In this document: positions 53,043 through 64,000 of the stretch, piece by piece
Layout of the letters: every line of letters starts with the position of its first letter
How positions within the stretch are numbered: position 1 is the stretch's first letter
Assembly (NCBI RefSeq): GCF_004337985.1
Contig: NW_021940920.1
Location: 203,004-267,003 of the forward strand
Length of the DNA stretch: 64,000 nucleotides
Origin: Pyricularia pennisetigena
Taxonomy: Eukaryota > Ascomycota > Sordariomycetes > Magnaporthales > Pyriculariaceae
Direction: 5' to 3'
Program-made: the position numbers and the translations under genes
Notes under the pieces: model-generated
Seen by the model: only the letters and a program-made list of their open reading frames with translations
Databases searched by the model: none
Told to the model about the DNA's origin: nothing

Positions 53043-54914
53043 ATGGATGTGCAAATGAAAACATACCGCTCTTCCTGGCTGACACCCGAGTGTACAGCAA
53101 TCGAAGGGAAGTTGCACTCGCGGAGAAGCTTGTCAAGCTCTGTGGCACGCAAAGTGCTCTTGACGAAGATGATGACTTGGTTGAATTGGAGATCATCCAG
53201 AAGCTCGTTGAGCTTCCTGTTCTTCTCCTTCTCCTCGAGAGCAACAAAGTATTGCTGCAGACCGTGCAACGTCAACTTGGTGTCCTCGTCAACGTAGTGC
53301 TCCGTCGGGTTCTGCATGAACTTCTTGCAAATCGGCTTGATCTCATCCGAGAGCGTGGCAGAGAACATCATGACCTGCTTCTGCTGAGGCGTAGCACGGA
53401 AGATCTCCTGAACATCACGGCGCATGTCTAGGGTCTTGTTAATACAACCGACCACCATGGGAACGTCTGCAACTGGGTCGAATCCAAGGCGGGCCGCACT
53501 TACCAATCTGGTCAAGCATCTTGTCGCACTCATCAAGGACAAATATGCGCACGCTGCTAAGGCGCAAGAATTTATCACGGACAAGCGCGTTAAGTCGTCC
53601 GGGTGTTCCGACAATGATGTGAGGGTGAGTCTCCTTGTTCTTCAGCAACTCGGCATCCTTCTGGATGGGCGTACCACCAAAGAAAACGCCAGTCTTGATG
53701 TCAGGCATGTACTTGGAGAAACGGTTGTACTCGTTACGAATCTGGAAAGCCAGTTCACGAGTGTGGCACATGACGAGGACTGAGCACTCTCCAGCTACGG
53801 GCTCGACCTGCTGGAGGGTAGTGAGGACGAAAACGGCCGTCTTTCCCAGACCGGACTTGGCTTGGCAGATAATATCTCCTCCCAACATGGCTTGAGGGAT
53901 ACATGTCTGCTGGACTGTACGGTCGATCGATGTTAGATAATCGCGTCTTGAAAGGTACGTTTGGATTGGACGGTTGGGTTGGGTCGAAGGAGGTCCGTCC
54001 ATCGTCGCAGCAGAGGCAAGGCAAGTATTCGGTTTCAGCGTGACACCCCAGAACAGGGAACAACAGTTGTATCCCTCCTGAAAGAGGGAGACGCAAGGCT
54101 TGACGGTTCGTGATGTTGACCGAAGTCAATCACTCGCCGACTTGGGAGAAACACACTGTCAGAGAGTGCGAGACACAACGCTGACATGTGCTCCTCCCTG
54201 ACATCCGCATAGGATGTTTTGAGTCCATCTAAGTCAGACGGGCGTCTAAGCCTTTCCCTAGATTCTTGCGGGGCCTTCCCACACTCCAGCTGGCGAGGCT
54301 GTCACCCGCGATAAAGACGCACTCAACTAACACTCGCCACAGACGCTCTTACGAGCCTGCTGCCAATGAAGAGGCCGCCTTGTTTCAGTCGCAAAACATG
54401 CGACAGAGACCAAGTCCGATTTGACGATACATCGTACCCTCGCGACTGAGCATGATTGAACAATGATGCGCCACCACCACCAACAACTGATTTCCCCTTC
54501 CCCATTTTTGCGCGCCTAATGTGCGAGGTGTGTGGTTTTTTTTTTCGCCTTTTTGCCTTTTTGCCTGGTAGATACTTGATTTGCTTGCGCGAGATGGACG
54601 GACCCGGACCGGAGAGAAAAAAGGTCTGGAGGGGATGGATAGAGCTGGGAGATTAAAACGTGTTTTGTTTCGGGGAACTAACCCTCCGAGGGGTGCTCGA
54701 AACCGCAGTCACCGATCGCGCGGAGGAGCTCGGGCTTCAGCAAGAAGTCGCGGAAGCCAGTAGAATGGATGCCGACGTAACTGCCCTTCTTGTCGACGTT
54801 GCCGCCGGCAGCGAGCTCGCCCTTCTTTCCGTTCGAGTCCGTGGCCGGGGCGGCGGTCTCATTGGTGTTGAGCTCCTCATCGGAGTAGTCGATGAGATCT
54901 TCTTCGGCAGACAT
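52590..54914 (-). CDS. SUB2: SUB2/UAP56 DECD-box RNA helicase
   Basis: Five exons, complement of 52590-52638, 52712-52969, 53067-53427, 53504-53914 and 54683-54914, giving 436 aa with all phases closing. It begins [19 protein letters not shown], typical of the family. The Q-motif region ([20 protein letters not shown], then [16 protein letters not shown]) crosses the first junction. Motif I is AKSGLGKT, motif Ib TPGRL and motif II DECD (the UAP56 signature instead of DEAD). Motif III is SAT, followed by [17 protein letters not shown], the [12 protein letters not shown] region and motif [12 protein letters not shown]. It works in spliceosome assembly and, in TREX, in mRNA export. The first intron is unusually long (768 bases), and the fourth (52970-53066) contains a TA microsatellite. 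It shares a divergent promoter with RPR2. Confidence 0.96.
53015..53042. repeat. TA microsatellite in a SUB2 intron
   Basis: About 14 TA units within the 97-base intron between SUB2 exons 3 and 4, close to the acceptor side. Confidence 0.95.
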
Positions 54915-55589
54915 TTTGGCAGTAATCTGGGTTGTTGTTGGAGATTGGTGTCGAGGATGAAAAGTAAGCAAATCGAGATGAGCTTGTCAATGTGCCGATT
55001 ATGGATCGCTGTAAGCTGCACGTGAAGAGAGAAGGGACGGCCCGCAATAGGCAATTAAAGTTAATATTCCGGTTGTTCGCGATTTAACGCGTTTCCGGTC
55101 GTGAAGGCTGTGGTTGTGGATGAACAATGGCGAGTATTTGGATGGGAAAAGAGCTTAGTCGCTGCACCCAAGAAGGAAAACTCGGAGAAGAATGACCGGG
55201 CTGATTGAGATTGCCTCTTGGAAAGTGACAGCAACAACCGCACGGTCTGACACGAGTGCACCGCCTCATGCCAGTGCAAGCAACTGTGTCAGTGGAGAGA
55301 GGCTGACAGCAGAGCTAGTCCAGATCGGGAAAGTGGACTTGACTCAAGTAGGATCACAAAAATGGCTTGGTCCTTGCATTGCTAGAAGCTAGGGCGAGAA
55401 CCATTGCATGAATCAATCCATAAAAAAAACATCACTGTAGCATCTGCAGCTTGAGTACCATCTTCTGTTCTCTATCAAACCAAACCTCATTCGGCAAACA
55501 CCCCCCAGAAAAAAAAACTAGAAAAAAAAAAACCAGGTACCTACCAACAAGTTGTCTGTCTAGCGTGAAGATAATCCAAGAGGGGGGAA
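54915..55589. other. Divergent promoter SUB2 / RPR2
   Basis: 675 bases between two divergent starts. Contains an A/C-rich patch and a CCAGGTACCTACC motif (about 55533-55545) just upstream of RPR2. No gene is supported. Confidence 0.55.
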
Positions 55590-56147
55590 ATGGCCAAAAA
55601 GCAAAAGGACAAGGGCAACGGCGTACAGAACCGTCCCGCCTACTCGCGCGTGTCATTTCTCTACCAAGCAGCGACGCTCATGACCACCCCAAGATTTTCA
55701 AACGCCACACCGGTCCCCACTCAACAAGCCGCAAAGGTCGCCGAGCCAACGGAGGCATCAACATCAGGTGACATAGCACCTGAGCAGACTCCCAGTCCTG
55801 AAAACCTACGAGGCATTTCTCGTCGTTTTGTCACGGATCTACGTCAGGTTGGGCTCAAGACTCAGATCCGTATGGATCCGTCCATCAAACGCAAACTATG
55901 CAAGTTCTGCGATACTCTTCTAATCGAGGGCGAAACCTGTACTTCTTTTGTGGAGAACAGGAGCAAAGACGGACGCAAACCATGGGCTGACGTTTTGGTC
56001 ATCAAATGCAAAACATGCCAGAGGGAAAAGAGGTTTCCTGTGGCAGCTGCGAGACAAAAACGAAGGCCGTTCCGGACTAAGGACAGTAATGACAAGGAGA
56101 AACCACAGGTCAATGAAATGCCCGATGCGGAGATGACGGCCAGCTGA
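55590..56147 (+). CDS. RPR2: Ribonuclease P protein subunit Rpr2/Rpp21
   Basis: Single exon, 185 aa, ATG at 55590 (GGGGAAATGGCC context). It has a basic N-terminus (MAKKQKDKGN), a helical segment (RPAYSRVSFLYQAATLMTT), a variable linker, then the conserved region: RGISRRFVTDLRQVGLKTQI, RMDPSIKRKLCKFCDTLLIE and DVLVIKCKTCQREKRFPVAA. The zinc ribbon ligands are C104/C107 and C140/C143, and a basic tail follows. Rpr2/Rpp21 is the zinc-binding protein of nuclear RNase P, which trims the 5' leader of pre-tRNAs. The related Snm1 subunit of RNase MRP has a similar layout, but a single Rpr2-like gene is usual in filamentous fungi. It appears intact. Confidence 0.92.
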   Translation: MAKKQKDKGNGVQNRPAYSRVSFLYQAATLMTTPRFSNATPVPTQQAAKVAEPTEASTSGDIAPEQTPSPENLRGISRRFVTDLRQVGLKTQIRMDPSIKRKLCKFCDTLLIEGETCTSFVENRSKDGRKPWADVLVIKCKTCQREKRFPVAAARQKRRPFRTKDSNDKEKPQVNEMPDAEMTAS

Positions 56148-58555
56148 AGCTGCCTGTATTTCCTCTATCCATCTTTCTACTCCATATATTTGCACATCTC
56201 AACCCGGAGTGTCCCTGTGTCTCCGATGCCAACGCGCTACTTGACTTGTTGCCACGCCGCAAGCTCCTCACCATAGCTTCCCCGTCGTGGATATCCAAGT
56301 TAAGCGCGAGGCGGACCAACTCAGTACCCGCGAAGCTCCTGATTTGAATATCCAGCCCGAATAATCAGATGTGATTGGCAATACCTTGGCGCAGAAGCTC
56401 GTCGCCATATCAACTGAGGATCCGGGGTCTGGTGAGTGCGGTTCATTGCGATTCACAGGCTGGCGCGTGAGTCGCATAATGCGTTCGGGGAGAAAACACA
56501 CCAGCTCCAAGGGCTGTCTCCCGGATGAAATAGTAGACAGACGCCTTTACCGATCAGCTTAGACAGGTGGGGTGGGCAGGTGAAGTCCTATCTCGACTCA
56601 AGGACCAAGATTCCAAGTCTACTTGGAATCTCCTTGACCTTGTCCCTGATCCCGTACAGCCTCCTCGCCAAGTTTGCTCGCTGCCATGAACCTTTGTAAT
56701 TCATCAGCATCATGTACATCATGTTATAGGACAGCAACGCACCGAAGAGGCCGATGCAAAAGCATCGTTGTTGTGAAGGAGGGGAAAAAATTGAACAAGA
56801 TAACCAAAGGAGAAAACTCACATCCCAGCGTGCCAACTTCCCAGCCCACGCATCGCCTCTGCTTGCACGCTCGTCATCCGTAGTAAATTCTCTGTATCTG
56901 AAAGGTTGTTTGACAGTTGCGCTAGTTGGGCATGAAGTTGTGCCTTTTTTTGGTGTGTGTGTGTTTGTGTGCCATTGAAAATTAGTAACCTTCTTTAAAA
57001 TGTCATATCATTTCATGTGATGGAGGCTCACAAGCTGTCGCGCCTTGACGGCTCCGCCTGAACTGGTCGCCATTGAAGGCCGCGCAGTTCCGTGCGAAGT
57101 TGTCATGTTCATCGTATGGTTGTTGCGTGTAGACATATTTTGCCTATTGGGGAATATACTGCTCTCTGCCCGTCTTTAGTATTTTCTGTATTGGTTGTAA
57201 TCTATCTGTGGCATGTTTCGTATAGGGCAGCGAGGGATGAGTTACGAAATGATAAATTGAATATAAATATTTGGCGGGGGGCGGCGCTGTTGACGCCGCG
57301 TTTGGCAGTTCGAGTGAGCGTTCTGGTTGGATTACGTAAGCCCGTTCTGTTCCACTCTCTGTATCTGCATTATTTGCCTACCTGCTCAGGAAGTCAGATC
57401 ATCAGACTCTGCCCCAAACTCAGTGATCAATAAGTGGTTGTTTGACACATACCAGAGTACACACCGTTACATAATCGGCAGTATGGTCTTTAATTCTCTA
57501 GCCTACGTCCTGACTGCCTGGCTACTCGAAACTGATAACCGTCGCTATCTAAGTTGGGCCAGCCTGAGATATGACCCCCCTCACGTTTCCGTTCCAATCA
57601 GAACTGGAGGACACAAAATCAGCCAGATCACTTCGCAATGAGGCAACAATAAAGTATCATGGATGATTTGTCTTTTTTCTTTTTTTCTTTTTTGGAAATG
57701 TAGAGAAGTTAGGAGACATGGAGCCACGCCATCCATATACTTCTCAACCCTCTCTCCCCCAAACAAACAACATTCCTACATCCGATTCTCGACATCTGTG
57801 GATTAACCCCTTCATTCTCGCTCACCAGCCAAACTTACACACTTCAATGTAGGTATTACCAAATAAGCTGTTAAGTTGCTGGTTCTCCCCGTCGTAAATG
57901 AGAATAGAAAAGGACATTCAACAAAAGAAAAACTATGAACCAGACTCAAGGAGAAACGGAGTGGAAAGACAAGTCAGGGTAGGAAAAAAGAACATGCTTT
58001 ATGTACCGGACTTTTCTCCTCCCCAAAAACGAAAATATGTCTTTGTAAGATTATGTGTACGCCGTGAAAAGAATAGCCCAAAACCATTTCTAAACATGTG
58101 GGAGCGGATAAATAAGAACACAGTAAATGAAATCTCGCCCCTCTCTGGCGTGTTTCTTCCCATTGCTTTGGGCAAAATGGGGACCAAATGAACAAGAAAC
58201 CACCGCAAAGCAAGGCCATTATCTTTGATCGGTGGTTCCTCATTCGTCCTCCCTTCTCTGATAACGAAAGCAAAAGAAAAAAAAAAGAAAAAAAAAGGAT
58301 AACAGTCGAGTGTTCATTAATAACAGAGAAAACTGGATTGACAGCTCCACTCGAGCTTGCTATAATCGAATCGAGTAAGCGGTCGGATGCTTGGGCGTTG
58401 ATTCCAAACAAGCAGCTTCTATATGTTCGTCGATGCAAAGGGTCATGATGAGTCGTGTTCGCTTCGTGCCTGCTTCTTTTTTCCAAGAAAAAACAAAAGT
58501 TCACGCATGCCCACCCCAACCTATAGGCAGGTTTAACTGTCCTAAAAGAAAGGCC
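56148..58555. other. Intergenic, no firm gene; possible small spliced gene near 56590-56900 (-)
   Basis: On the - strand, an 82-codon frame (56588-56836) includes a GTGAGT donor after a coding-like segment (DDERASRGDAWAGKLARWD) and later reads SWQRANLARRLYGIRDKVKE, then IPSRLGILVLESR before a stop. These pieces could be two exons of a small protein, but no start or clean acceptor could be fixed, so no CDS is called. The rest is mixed sequence with a TG repeat (about 56951-56974) and A/T tracts near 57672-57690 and 58270-58300. Confidence 0.35.
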
Positions 58556-61500
58556 TCAACGGACACCGATGGGAGGTCGAGGACCGAGACTGCTCTGGCT
58601 GCTATGGGCAGACGGTTCCGAGTCGAGGTTGGTAGAATCACCACTGCCCGCGCTGGCACTCGCACTTCCAGTCAGACTTCGAACATTCTGGCGTTTGGGT
58701 ATCTGGAGCTGGCTCACCCCGGCGTGTTGCTCAACCTGTTGCGGCGCAACAGCGTTTCCGTGTCCAGGAGGGTACCGTGGCACTGGCTGTCGCATGCCAT
58801 CGGGGGGCGAGGGTCGTCCTCCATTCATCATCCCCGGTGGACCAGCATAACCATTGGGAGGCGATGGCCTGCCGTTGCCACCGCGCATCGAAGGGCTATA
58901 TGGGTTACCAGGTGACTGGCTCGACCTTCTGAATGCCCCATTCATCCCCATGGGAGGTGGCCCTCCTCCAGGGCCAAATTGCATATCCTCAATGCGCGAG
59001 GCAGTGAGGGAGTTGGCTCGTGATTCGGCATTCATAGTGCTGCGGTCCACGGCTCCGTATCGGTTGGATGAACAGCTCATTAAAGGATCGTCCAGGAAGT
59101 TTTCTGTCATGATGGTCGGCTGTCCAATCTGGCTAGACCTATTCCTCCCAAAACTCGGCCGGAACCGACTAGTCCTCGAGGGCGGCGCCTGGTCAAACTC
59201 GGGATTCTTGCGGAACTGGGCGGGGTTCGGCGGCGCTGCTCTCCGGTTCTTCTTGGAAGTCACGCTCATCATGTCGAAATTGTCGGGGTCGATGCGCGGG
59301 ACTGGGGCCCCGGCAGGATCAAAGTAGTCGTCGTCCTCATCCTCGTCATCGTACATCCCACCATTACGTACCGACGGAGTAGGAGGGCCGCGCCTTGGAC
59401 CAGGCCCGGGGCCAGGGCCTCGCCTCATCCTCAACTCCTGTTCCCGAAGGGCTAGCTCGCGCTGTCGCAGCTGTAGCTCGCGCTCCCGTATGGCAAGCTC
59501 GTGGGTATCTGGTGTATAGTTTGCTTCTCCAGATTCAGGAATATCATCGTACACAACCAAGTGGCTGAACTCCTCCAAGTCAGCCCCCTCCATCGATCCT
59601 CGCCTCGATGCTGTTCGTGACCCTGGATATCCATTAGGTCCGCCGTTCATCGGCGGTCGTCCATACCCATTTGGAGGGCCTCCGTTCATTGGTGGCGGTG
59701 GCCGGCGCATGCCAGGAGGCGGTCCCATTCCAGGGGGTCCCATACCAGACGATCCCCTTGGTCTAGGCCCACGGCCGTTGGGCATACCGTTTGGCATAGG
59801 TCGAGGTGGACCGTTTTGACCCACCATGCCGCGCGGAACTGGGGAGGGTGAGGGTCCAGGCGAACCGGCCATAGATCTGGGAGCAGGTTCGAATTTAGGC
59901 CTGTTCTGGTTCGCAACGTTGATGTTGTGCAGGATGGCATATAGTGTCTCGATTCGAGGCACTGAAACGCCGGTCTCAGCAGCAAGTCGAATAGGCGAAC
60001 CAAGATATGTTTCCACTTCCATGGGGCGCCTCGCGGTAAAATCCTGCCACATGATGCTCTCGGGTCCTTGTGCTTGTGTCATCTCCGTTATAGTCTTCTG
60101 CTTGAAGTCTTCCGGCATTCTGCATCCTTGTGCTGATGCCAGCGCCAGAAGCTCGTCTATTACGTCTGAAATCATCTGTCGGACTCCGACCTTTTCCAGC
60201 AACGCGGCGTGATTAGGCGTTTCGAAGATTACACTTGCGGGATGGAAGGCGATGGGGCTGGGTGCGGCACGTTAGCAGTTGTGGCGCAAACGCAATGAGG
60301 ACTTTCATATATCAAGTCAAGAGAAATATAATAAAAAAATAATAATAAGAAAACTTACCCAATAACCCTCTCGTACTGCTGTTGACGAATGTTCGAGGAT
60401 ACCTTGCAGTCAACTTGACCAGAGCTCAAGGTCATAGCCAGAGCTTGCGCCATGTCTTCCTGGATCGTCGCCGGAATATTGCTATTAGAATTAGCGGGGC
60501 CAACCCACACCTCTGTTGAGCCTTTATGTTCGAATTCACTGGCTCCCAACTGCGTCAGTTCGGCACCTGACACAAGCGAGAGGACCACATTGGTCGGGAA
60601 TCGCTCTTCTATCGCGGCTTCTACGCCTAATGTGTGTGTCGTGTTGATGAGAATGCACGTGTGCTGAGGGGTCACCACCGAGTCAATGATGGCGGCGAGA
60701 TCGTAGACGTCGGGAAGCGCCTTTATGCAGAGGATAACGTAGTCGAATGCTCCGTCCTTGCGCGTGGCGGCCTCTTCTGGGGATTTAACGACTGTGGACA
60801 CATTCGAACAGGGTCAGAAAGGCGCTACGAAGCGCAAGGCCAAGGGAGAGAGGCGCATAAGGAATGCGAAGGGAACATACCATGACGGGGCTTAAACCTT
60901 TCGTTGCCAAAGACCGGAGACCTAAAGTGCCGAGTTTTAGAACTGTTGTCACACCAGAGACAGTGGGGACTGGGAAGAATCGCCAGAACAAAGAGAAAAG
61001 AGGAATGGAGAAGCTGACACTTACTTGAACGATATGCCATACTGGGAGACATGTTCAAACCCGGACTTCCACACGAGCGTCACGTCGCAAGCATTGGTCG
61101 CTTGTAGTCGCCAAGACAGGAATGCCGACACTGGGTTTCCGCCAACTGAAATCACCTTCATCAGCTCACAGCTCGCCATGGTCGGTGGTCGGCGCGTGGA
61201 AAGAAAGCGGAGGGCACGGAGGAATTTGTGGCGATTATGTAAGGCGGAACATGTGCGTGATAGAACAGGAACGAGCGAAACGAAGGCAGATGAAGAAAAG
61301 TAGCGAGCGTGAGGCCAATTCTGAAGCCTAGGAGGAATGAATTCTTGAGGGATACAGCGAGATGAAGGATAAACGAAAGTGAAAGGTCGATGACAAGAAC
61401 AGGTGCCAAAGAATGCGGCTTGTCACACTGGTACAGTACAGTAATCCCCCCAAGTCTTGGGACGGAACCAGGGACGACATAAGGCAACGGAACGGTTATG

Positions 61501-61570
61501 ACCAATGAACGGAAGGAGGGGAGGAAATCATACCTGAGAGAATCTTGAGCCGGGGCGTCATGGGTGCCAT
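58556..61570 (-). CDS. Ketopantoate reductase-like (ApbA/PanE) protein with long disordered C-terminal extension
   Basis: Five exons, complement of 58556-60257, 60359-60791, 60881-60921, 61025-61145 and 61534-61570, giving 777 aa. The N-terminus reads MAPMTPRLKILSVGGNPVSA across the first junction, a degenerate Rossmann nucleotide-binding motif, and continues CDVTLVWKSGFEHVSQYGIS. The ApbA core has DYVILCIKALPDVYDLAAII, TCILINTTHTLGVEAAIEER and VVLSLVSGAELTQLG. The C-terminal helical ApbA domain reads YERVIGPIAFHPASVIFETP and MWQDFTARRPMEVETYLGSP. From about residue 340 the protein is Pro/Gly/Arg-rich and disordered, with one coiled coil (RERELQLRQRELALREQELR). Canonical enzymes are about 300 aa and make pantoate for coenzyme A. 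The GxGxxG motif is imperfect and the tail is long, so a non-enzymatic role is possible. An in-frame alternative start exists at 61179. Confidence 0.82.
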
Positions 61571-64000
61571 TTTGGCCAGCCCAAAGTAGTTTAAGGCACA
61601 CCTTTTTTCTTGCCAAGTACCTGACGCTAACCTGCTGTGATTTGTCTTGTTGGCGGGGCGCTCTAATCTGGCCCGCGTCGGCAGGCCTTGTCGCTATACC
61701 ACTTCCAAACCAGTAGTGCCGCTGACAGAGTGGAGGGCGACCCACACACAACAAACAGCACAGCACAGCACACGCAGCAGAACTACGTTGCAGGAGGGTA
61801 CCTGTAGGGTATGTAGCACTAATTCGTGGGCCCCTGGAATGCGCAGATCGTCACCTACAAGACCTGTGGTAGACCTCGAGCGCCTCCTCCCTTGTGGCGT
61901 CGACGAGTCGGTCTCGGTTTGATATTGCGTGCCGATGATACCGAGGCCCCCCTTTTTTGCTTTTCGGTTTTATTGATAACTGGACTGTCGGAACACCTCC
62001 TATAGTCCTTCTGTTTACTCGCCGTGATATGTTTTGTCCGTCACCTGTCAAAAAACAGACGTCTGGGGGTACAGCCAAGCTTTCGGGATGTGATCGAGGT
62101 GGCTTGTGTGACGGGGATGGCTGCGCTGGGCTTTGACAAAAGCACACAGACACATTCGTTGACACGTCGAGAGAAAGGCGCTGTTCGGCCAAGCACGAGG
62201 AACTGTAAGCAATTGTGCGCTGCGAAAGCCAAGTAGCCAGGTCAGAGCAAATGTGCCTGTTTTCGTGTGTGTGCGACGCGTTGTGGTAGAAACTCTAGCC
62301 TAGCACCAGCAAAACGTGAGGTTTCCCGAGCCAAGGTTGAACAAGACAAGACGTCAGAAGCGGAAAGCAGCCAAGGCTGTGCTCGACGGTGGCCTCGTTC
62401 GGTTCGACCGGATTGATGGGTGGTCGGTCGTCAGGCCTCGTTTTGCCCTACTCTCCGCTCGCCTGCAGCTCTGATGGGAGATAGGCGTTTGACGGGTACC
62501 GGAGAGGGCTCGTAGCGAATGAATCTTCAATGCCTGCTTATTGTGTGAATCCTTTTTTGTTCTGCGGCACAAGCTGAGACGACTTAACGGCTAGGCAGAC
62601 CGGGGCCAACTCCTTACTGTTATTGCAGCTGCGTCGTTACTGTAAACGAGTGTGGAATCGCTAGAAGAGCCCGCAAAATAACGAGTGGAAGGCAAGGGAA
62701 AATGTGGAATGTCGCAAGCAAATCTGGATAGATGGTAGAAATGGGGGCCACTTCGCTAGCAGGGAGATGGCTTGCTATCCTCAATCTTCAGCCAGCGAAT
62801 GGTGGATTGGATCAAGTTTTGCAATATGTTTTCCGCCCGCGAGCGAGCACGTACAGGGACACAGCGACGTGGAGCGAAAATAGATCCCGGGTTCTGGTAT
62901 GGAGAGCAGGCAAGGCACGGGTGGGCAGGGCAGTGGGTGGTGGTGCTACGTTAGGGTAGCAATAACGGGACCTCGAATACTGCGGTGTCCGTTGTCGCCT
63001 GCCCTGTTACTGCATCGATTGAGCGAGGCCCCAGGGGTCGACACCTCAGTAGCAAGAAACTGGCAGAAGAATCCCGGCTAGATGGAAATTGAAGGTGGGG
63101 AGCGGGCAAAAGGCTGTGCCGCAGACGTAGCGGGGACTTGCTTCTTGCGCTTTTCTTGGTGGGGCCGACAGGTCGTGGGTACTTTTCTCGGTCAAACATC
63201 CAAGAATTCCTTATCAGGCAGTTGTTCTTTTCAATACCCCCAGTTCCTGTTTCTTACCACTTCGATTGTGCCTGAATCTCGAAAAGTTTGATGGCTGACG
63301 ATGCTCCTCATAAGGTCGTGGCTAATTACAAATCCTTTTTCGATAGATTCATTGGAACTGGACTCCGTACAGCAGGCAGCGGCGATTCCAGCTTGTACTG
63401 TCTGTCGTACTGGCAAATTTCCCCATTTTTACGCATGGGCAGGTACAATTGTAGCGCCAAGCCACCCACATTCACCATTCGCCTCCAATCCCAACACACC
63501 CAACCCCAGTCCCAAGACATAATATTTCCAAGCCAACCTTGGATAAGTTCTTGCAGCTAGCTATGCTGTGTTGCCAATGTCCGCGGTCATTCATATTACG
63601 TTCATGCCCGATTGCCACATGGCAGACTTACTCAAGTGCGTCAAGTAACCAAGTCAAGCATCAGCATATCGCTGAATCAATTGCTGTAGGCTTCGCCGCA
63701 CCTAGAGCCATAGTGGAATTTAGAGCCGCCGGGAATGCTTGTACACGAATCACACAAAATCATATATCTACAGTACAAGAGAGAGAGAAAAAAAAAAAGC
63801 CTGCGGTGTAATACCAATTGTTTGCATGCCAAGAAACTATGAATGACTATCTACTTCTAGACTTGAAGACTGGGTGCCACCAAAAGCTCCAGAATTTTTC
63901 CTCTACAAGATTTACCGATTTCCCACGGCGAATACGAGCCTGTTAAGCCCGTATTGAAGCCTTTGGCAGGCTGAGTTATACAGCAACTGTGGACTACATA
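61571..64000. other. Intergenic to window end, no gene seen
   Basis: 2.4 kb upstream of the ketopantoate-reductase-like gene. Short frames occur on both strands without domain character or plausible splicing. A GGTACCTGTAGGGTA element lies near 61797-61811. A - strand frame (61161-61766) overlaps the first exon and intron of the neighbouring gene and is a shadow. A gene ending or starting beyond base 64000 cannot be excluded. Confidence 0.45.

Noticed and set aside
57092..57433. 113-codon + strand frame with a hydrophobic segment
   Set aside because: No codon bias, no conserved motif and no supporting context; treated as chance.
61161..61766. 201-codon - strand frame
   Set aside because: Overlaps the first exon, first intron and leader of the ketopantoate-reductase-like gene in another frame; composition is not coding-like.

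Overview
The window is nuclear DNA of a filamentous ascomycete. Genes are intron-poor, with short introns (about 60-180 bases) that have GTRNGT donors and CTAAC-type branch sites. Exons are GC-rich, and the gene set is typical of Pezizomycotina: RID-type cytosine methyltransferase, CHS5, WASP/Las17, DFG5-type GH76 and CAP59-type GT69. The protein variants look like Sordariomycetes, possibly Magnaporthales; that placement is a judgement from sequence style, not a computed result.

Layout. 1-9.85 kb: 3' end of an uncharacterised Ser-rich protein gene, a small one-span membrane protein, a tRNA-like (SINE-type) relic, a microsomal P450 and a GH76 cell-wall mannosidase. 9.86-18.96 kb: a 9.09-kb AT-rich insertion with 36-bp perfect terminal inverted repeats inside a 10-11 bp target duplication. 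It holds three decayed multi-exon genes: a Mutator-like (MULE-type) transposase, a second + strand gene and a convergent - strand gene, both unrecognised. In-frame stops at Gln positions and C-to-T/G-to-A changes at catalytic residues point to RIP. 20.6-31.5 kb: EAF elongation factor, a RID-type DNA methyltransferase (the family needed for RIP), an RCC1-family guanine exchange factor and a 1111-residue disordered protein. 33-44.7 kb: acyl-CoA thioesterase-like protein, SDR, CHS5, an orphan ORF, GT69 mannosyltransferase and Las17/WASP. 46-50.9 kb: a small hydrophilic protein, RAD1/XPF nuclease and a 64-residue hydrophobic/cationic peptide gene that abuts a poly-T tract and a 585-base assembly gap. 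52.6-61.6 kb: SUB2 helicase, RPR2 RNase P subunit and a ketopantoate-reductase-like protein with a long disordered tail. The last 2.4 kb shows no gene I can support.

How they relate. Most genes are independent housekeeping genes in mixed orientation and form no cluster. Two themes recur: cell surface and polarity (GH76, CHS5, GT69, Las17) and genome maintenance or RNA processing (RID, RCC1, RAD1, SUB2, RPR2, EAF). The most unusual content is the cargo-bearing MULE-like element, apparently inactivated by RIP, lying 3.8 kb from the RID-type gene. Exon boundaries were worked out by hand from splice signals and reading-frame continuity; all multi-exon models given here close in frame.
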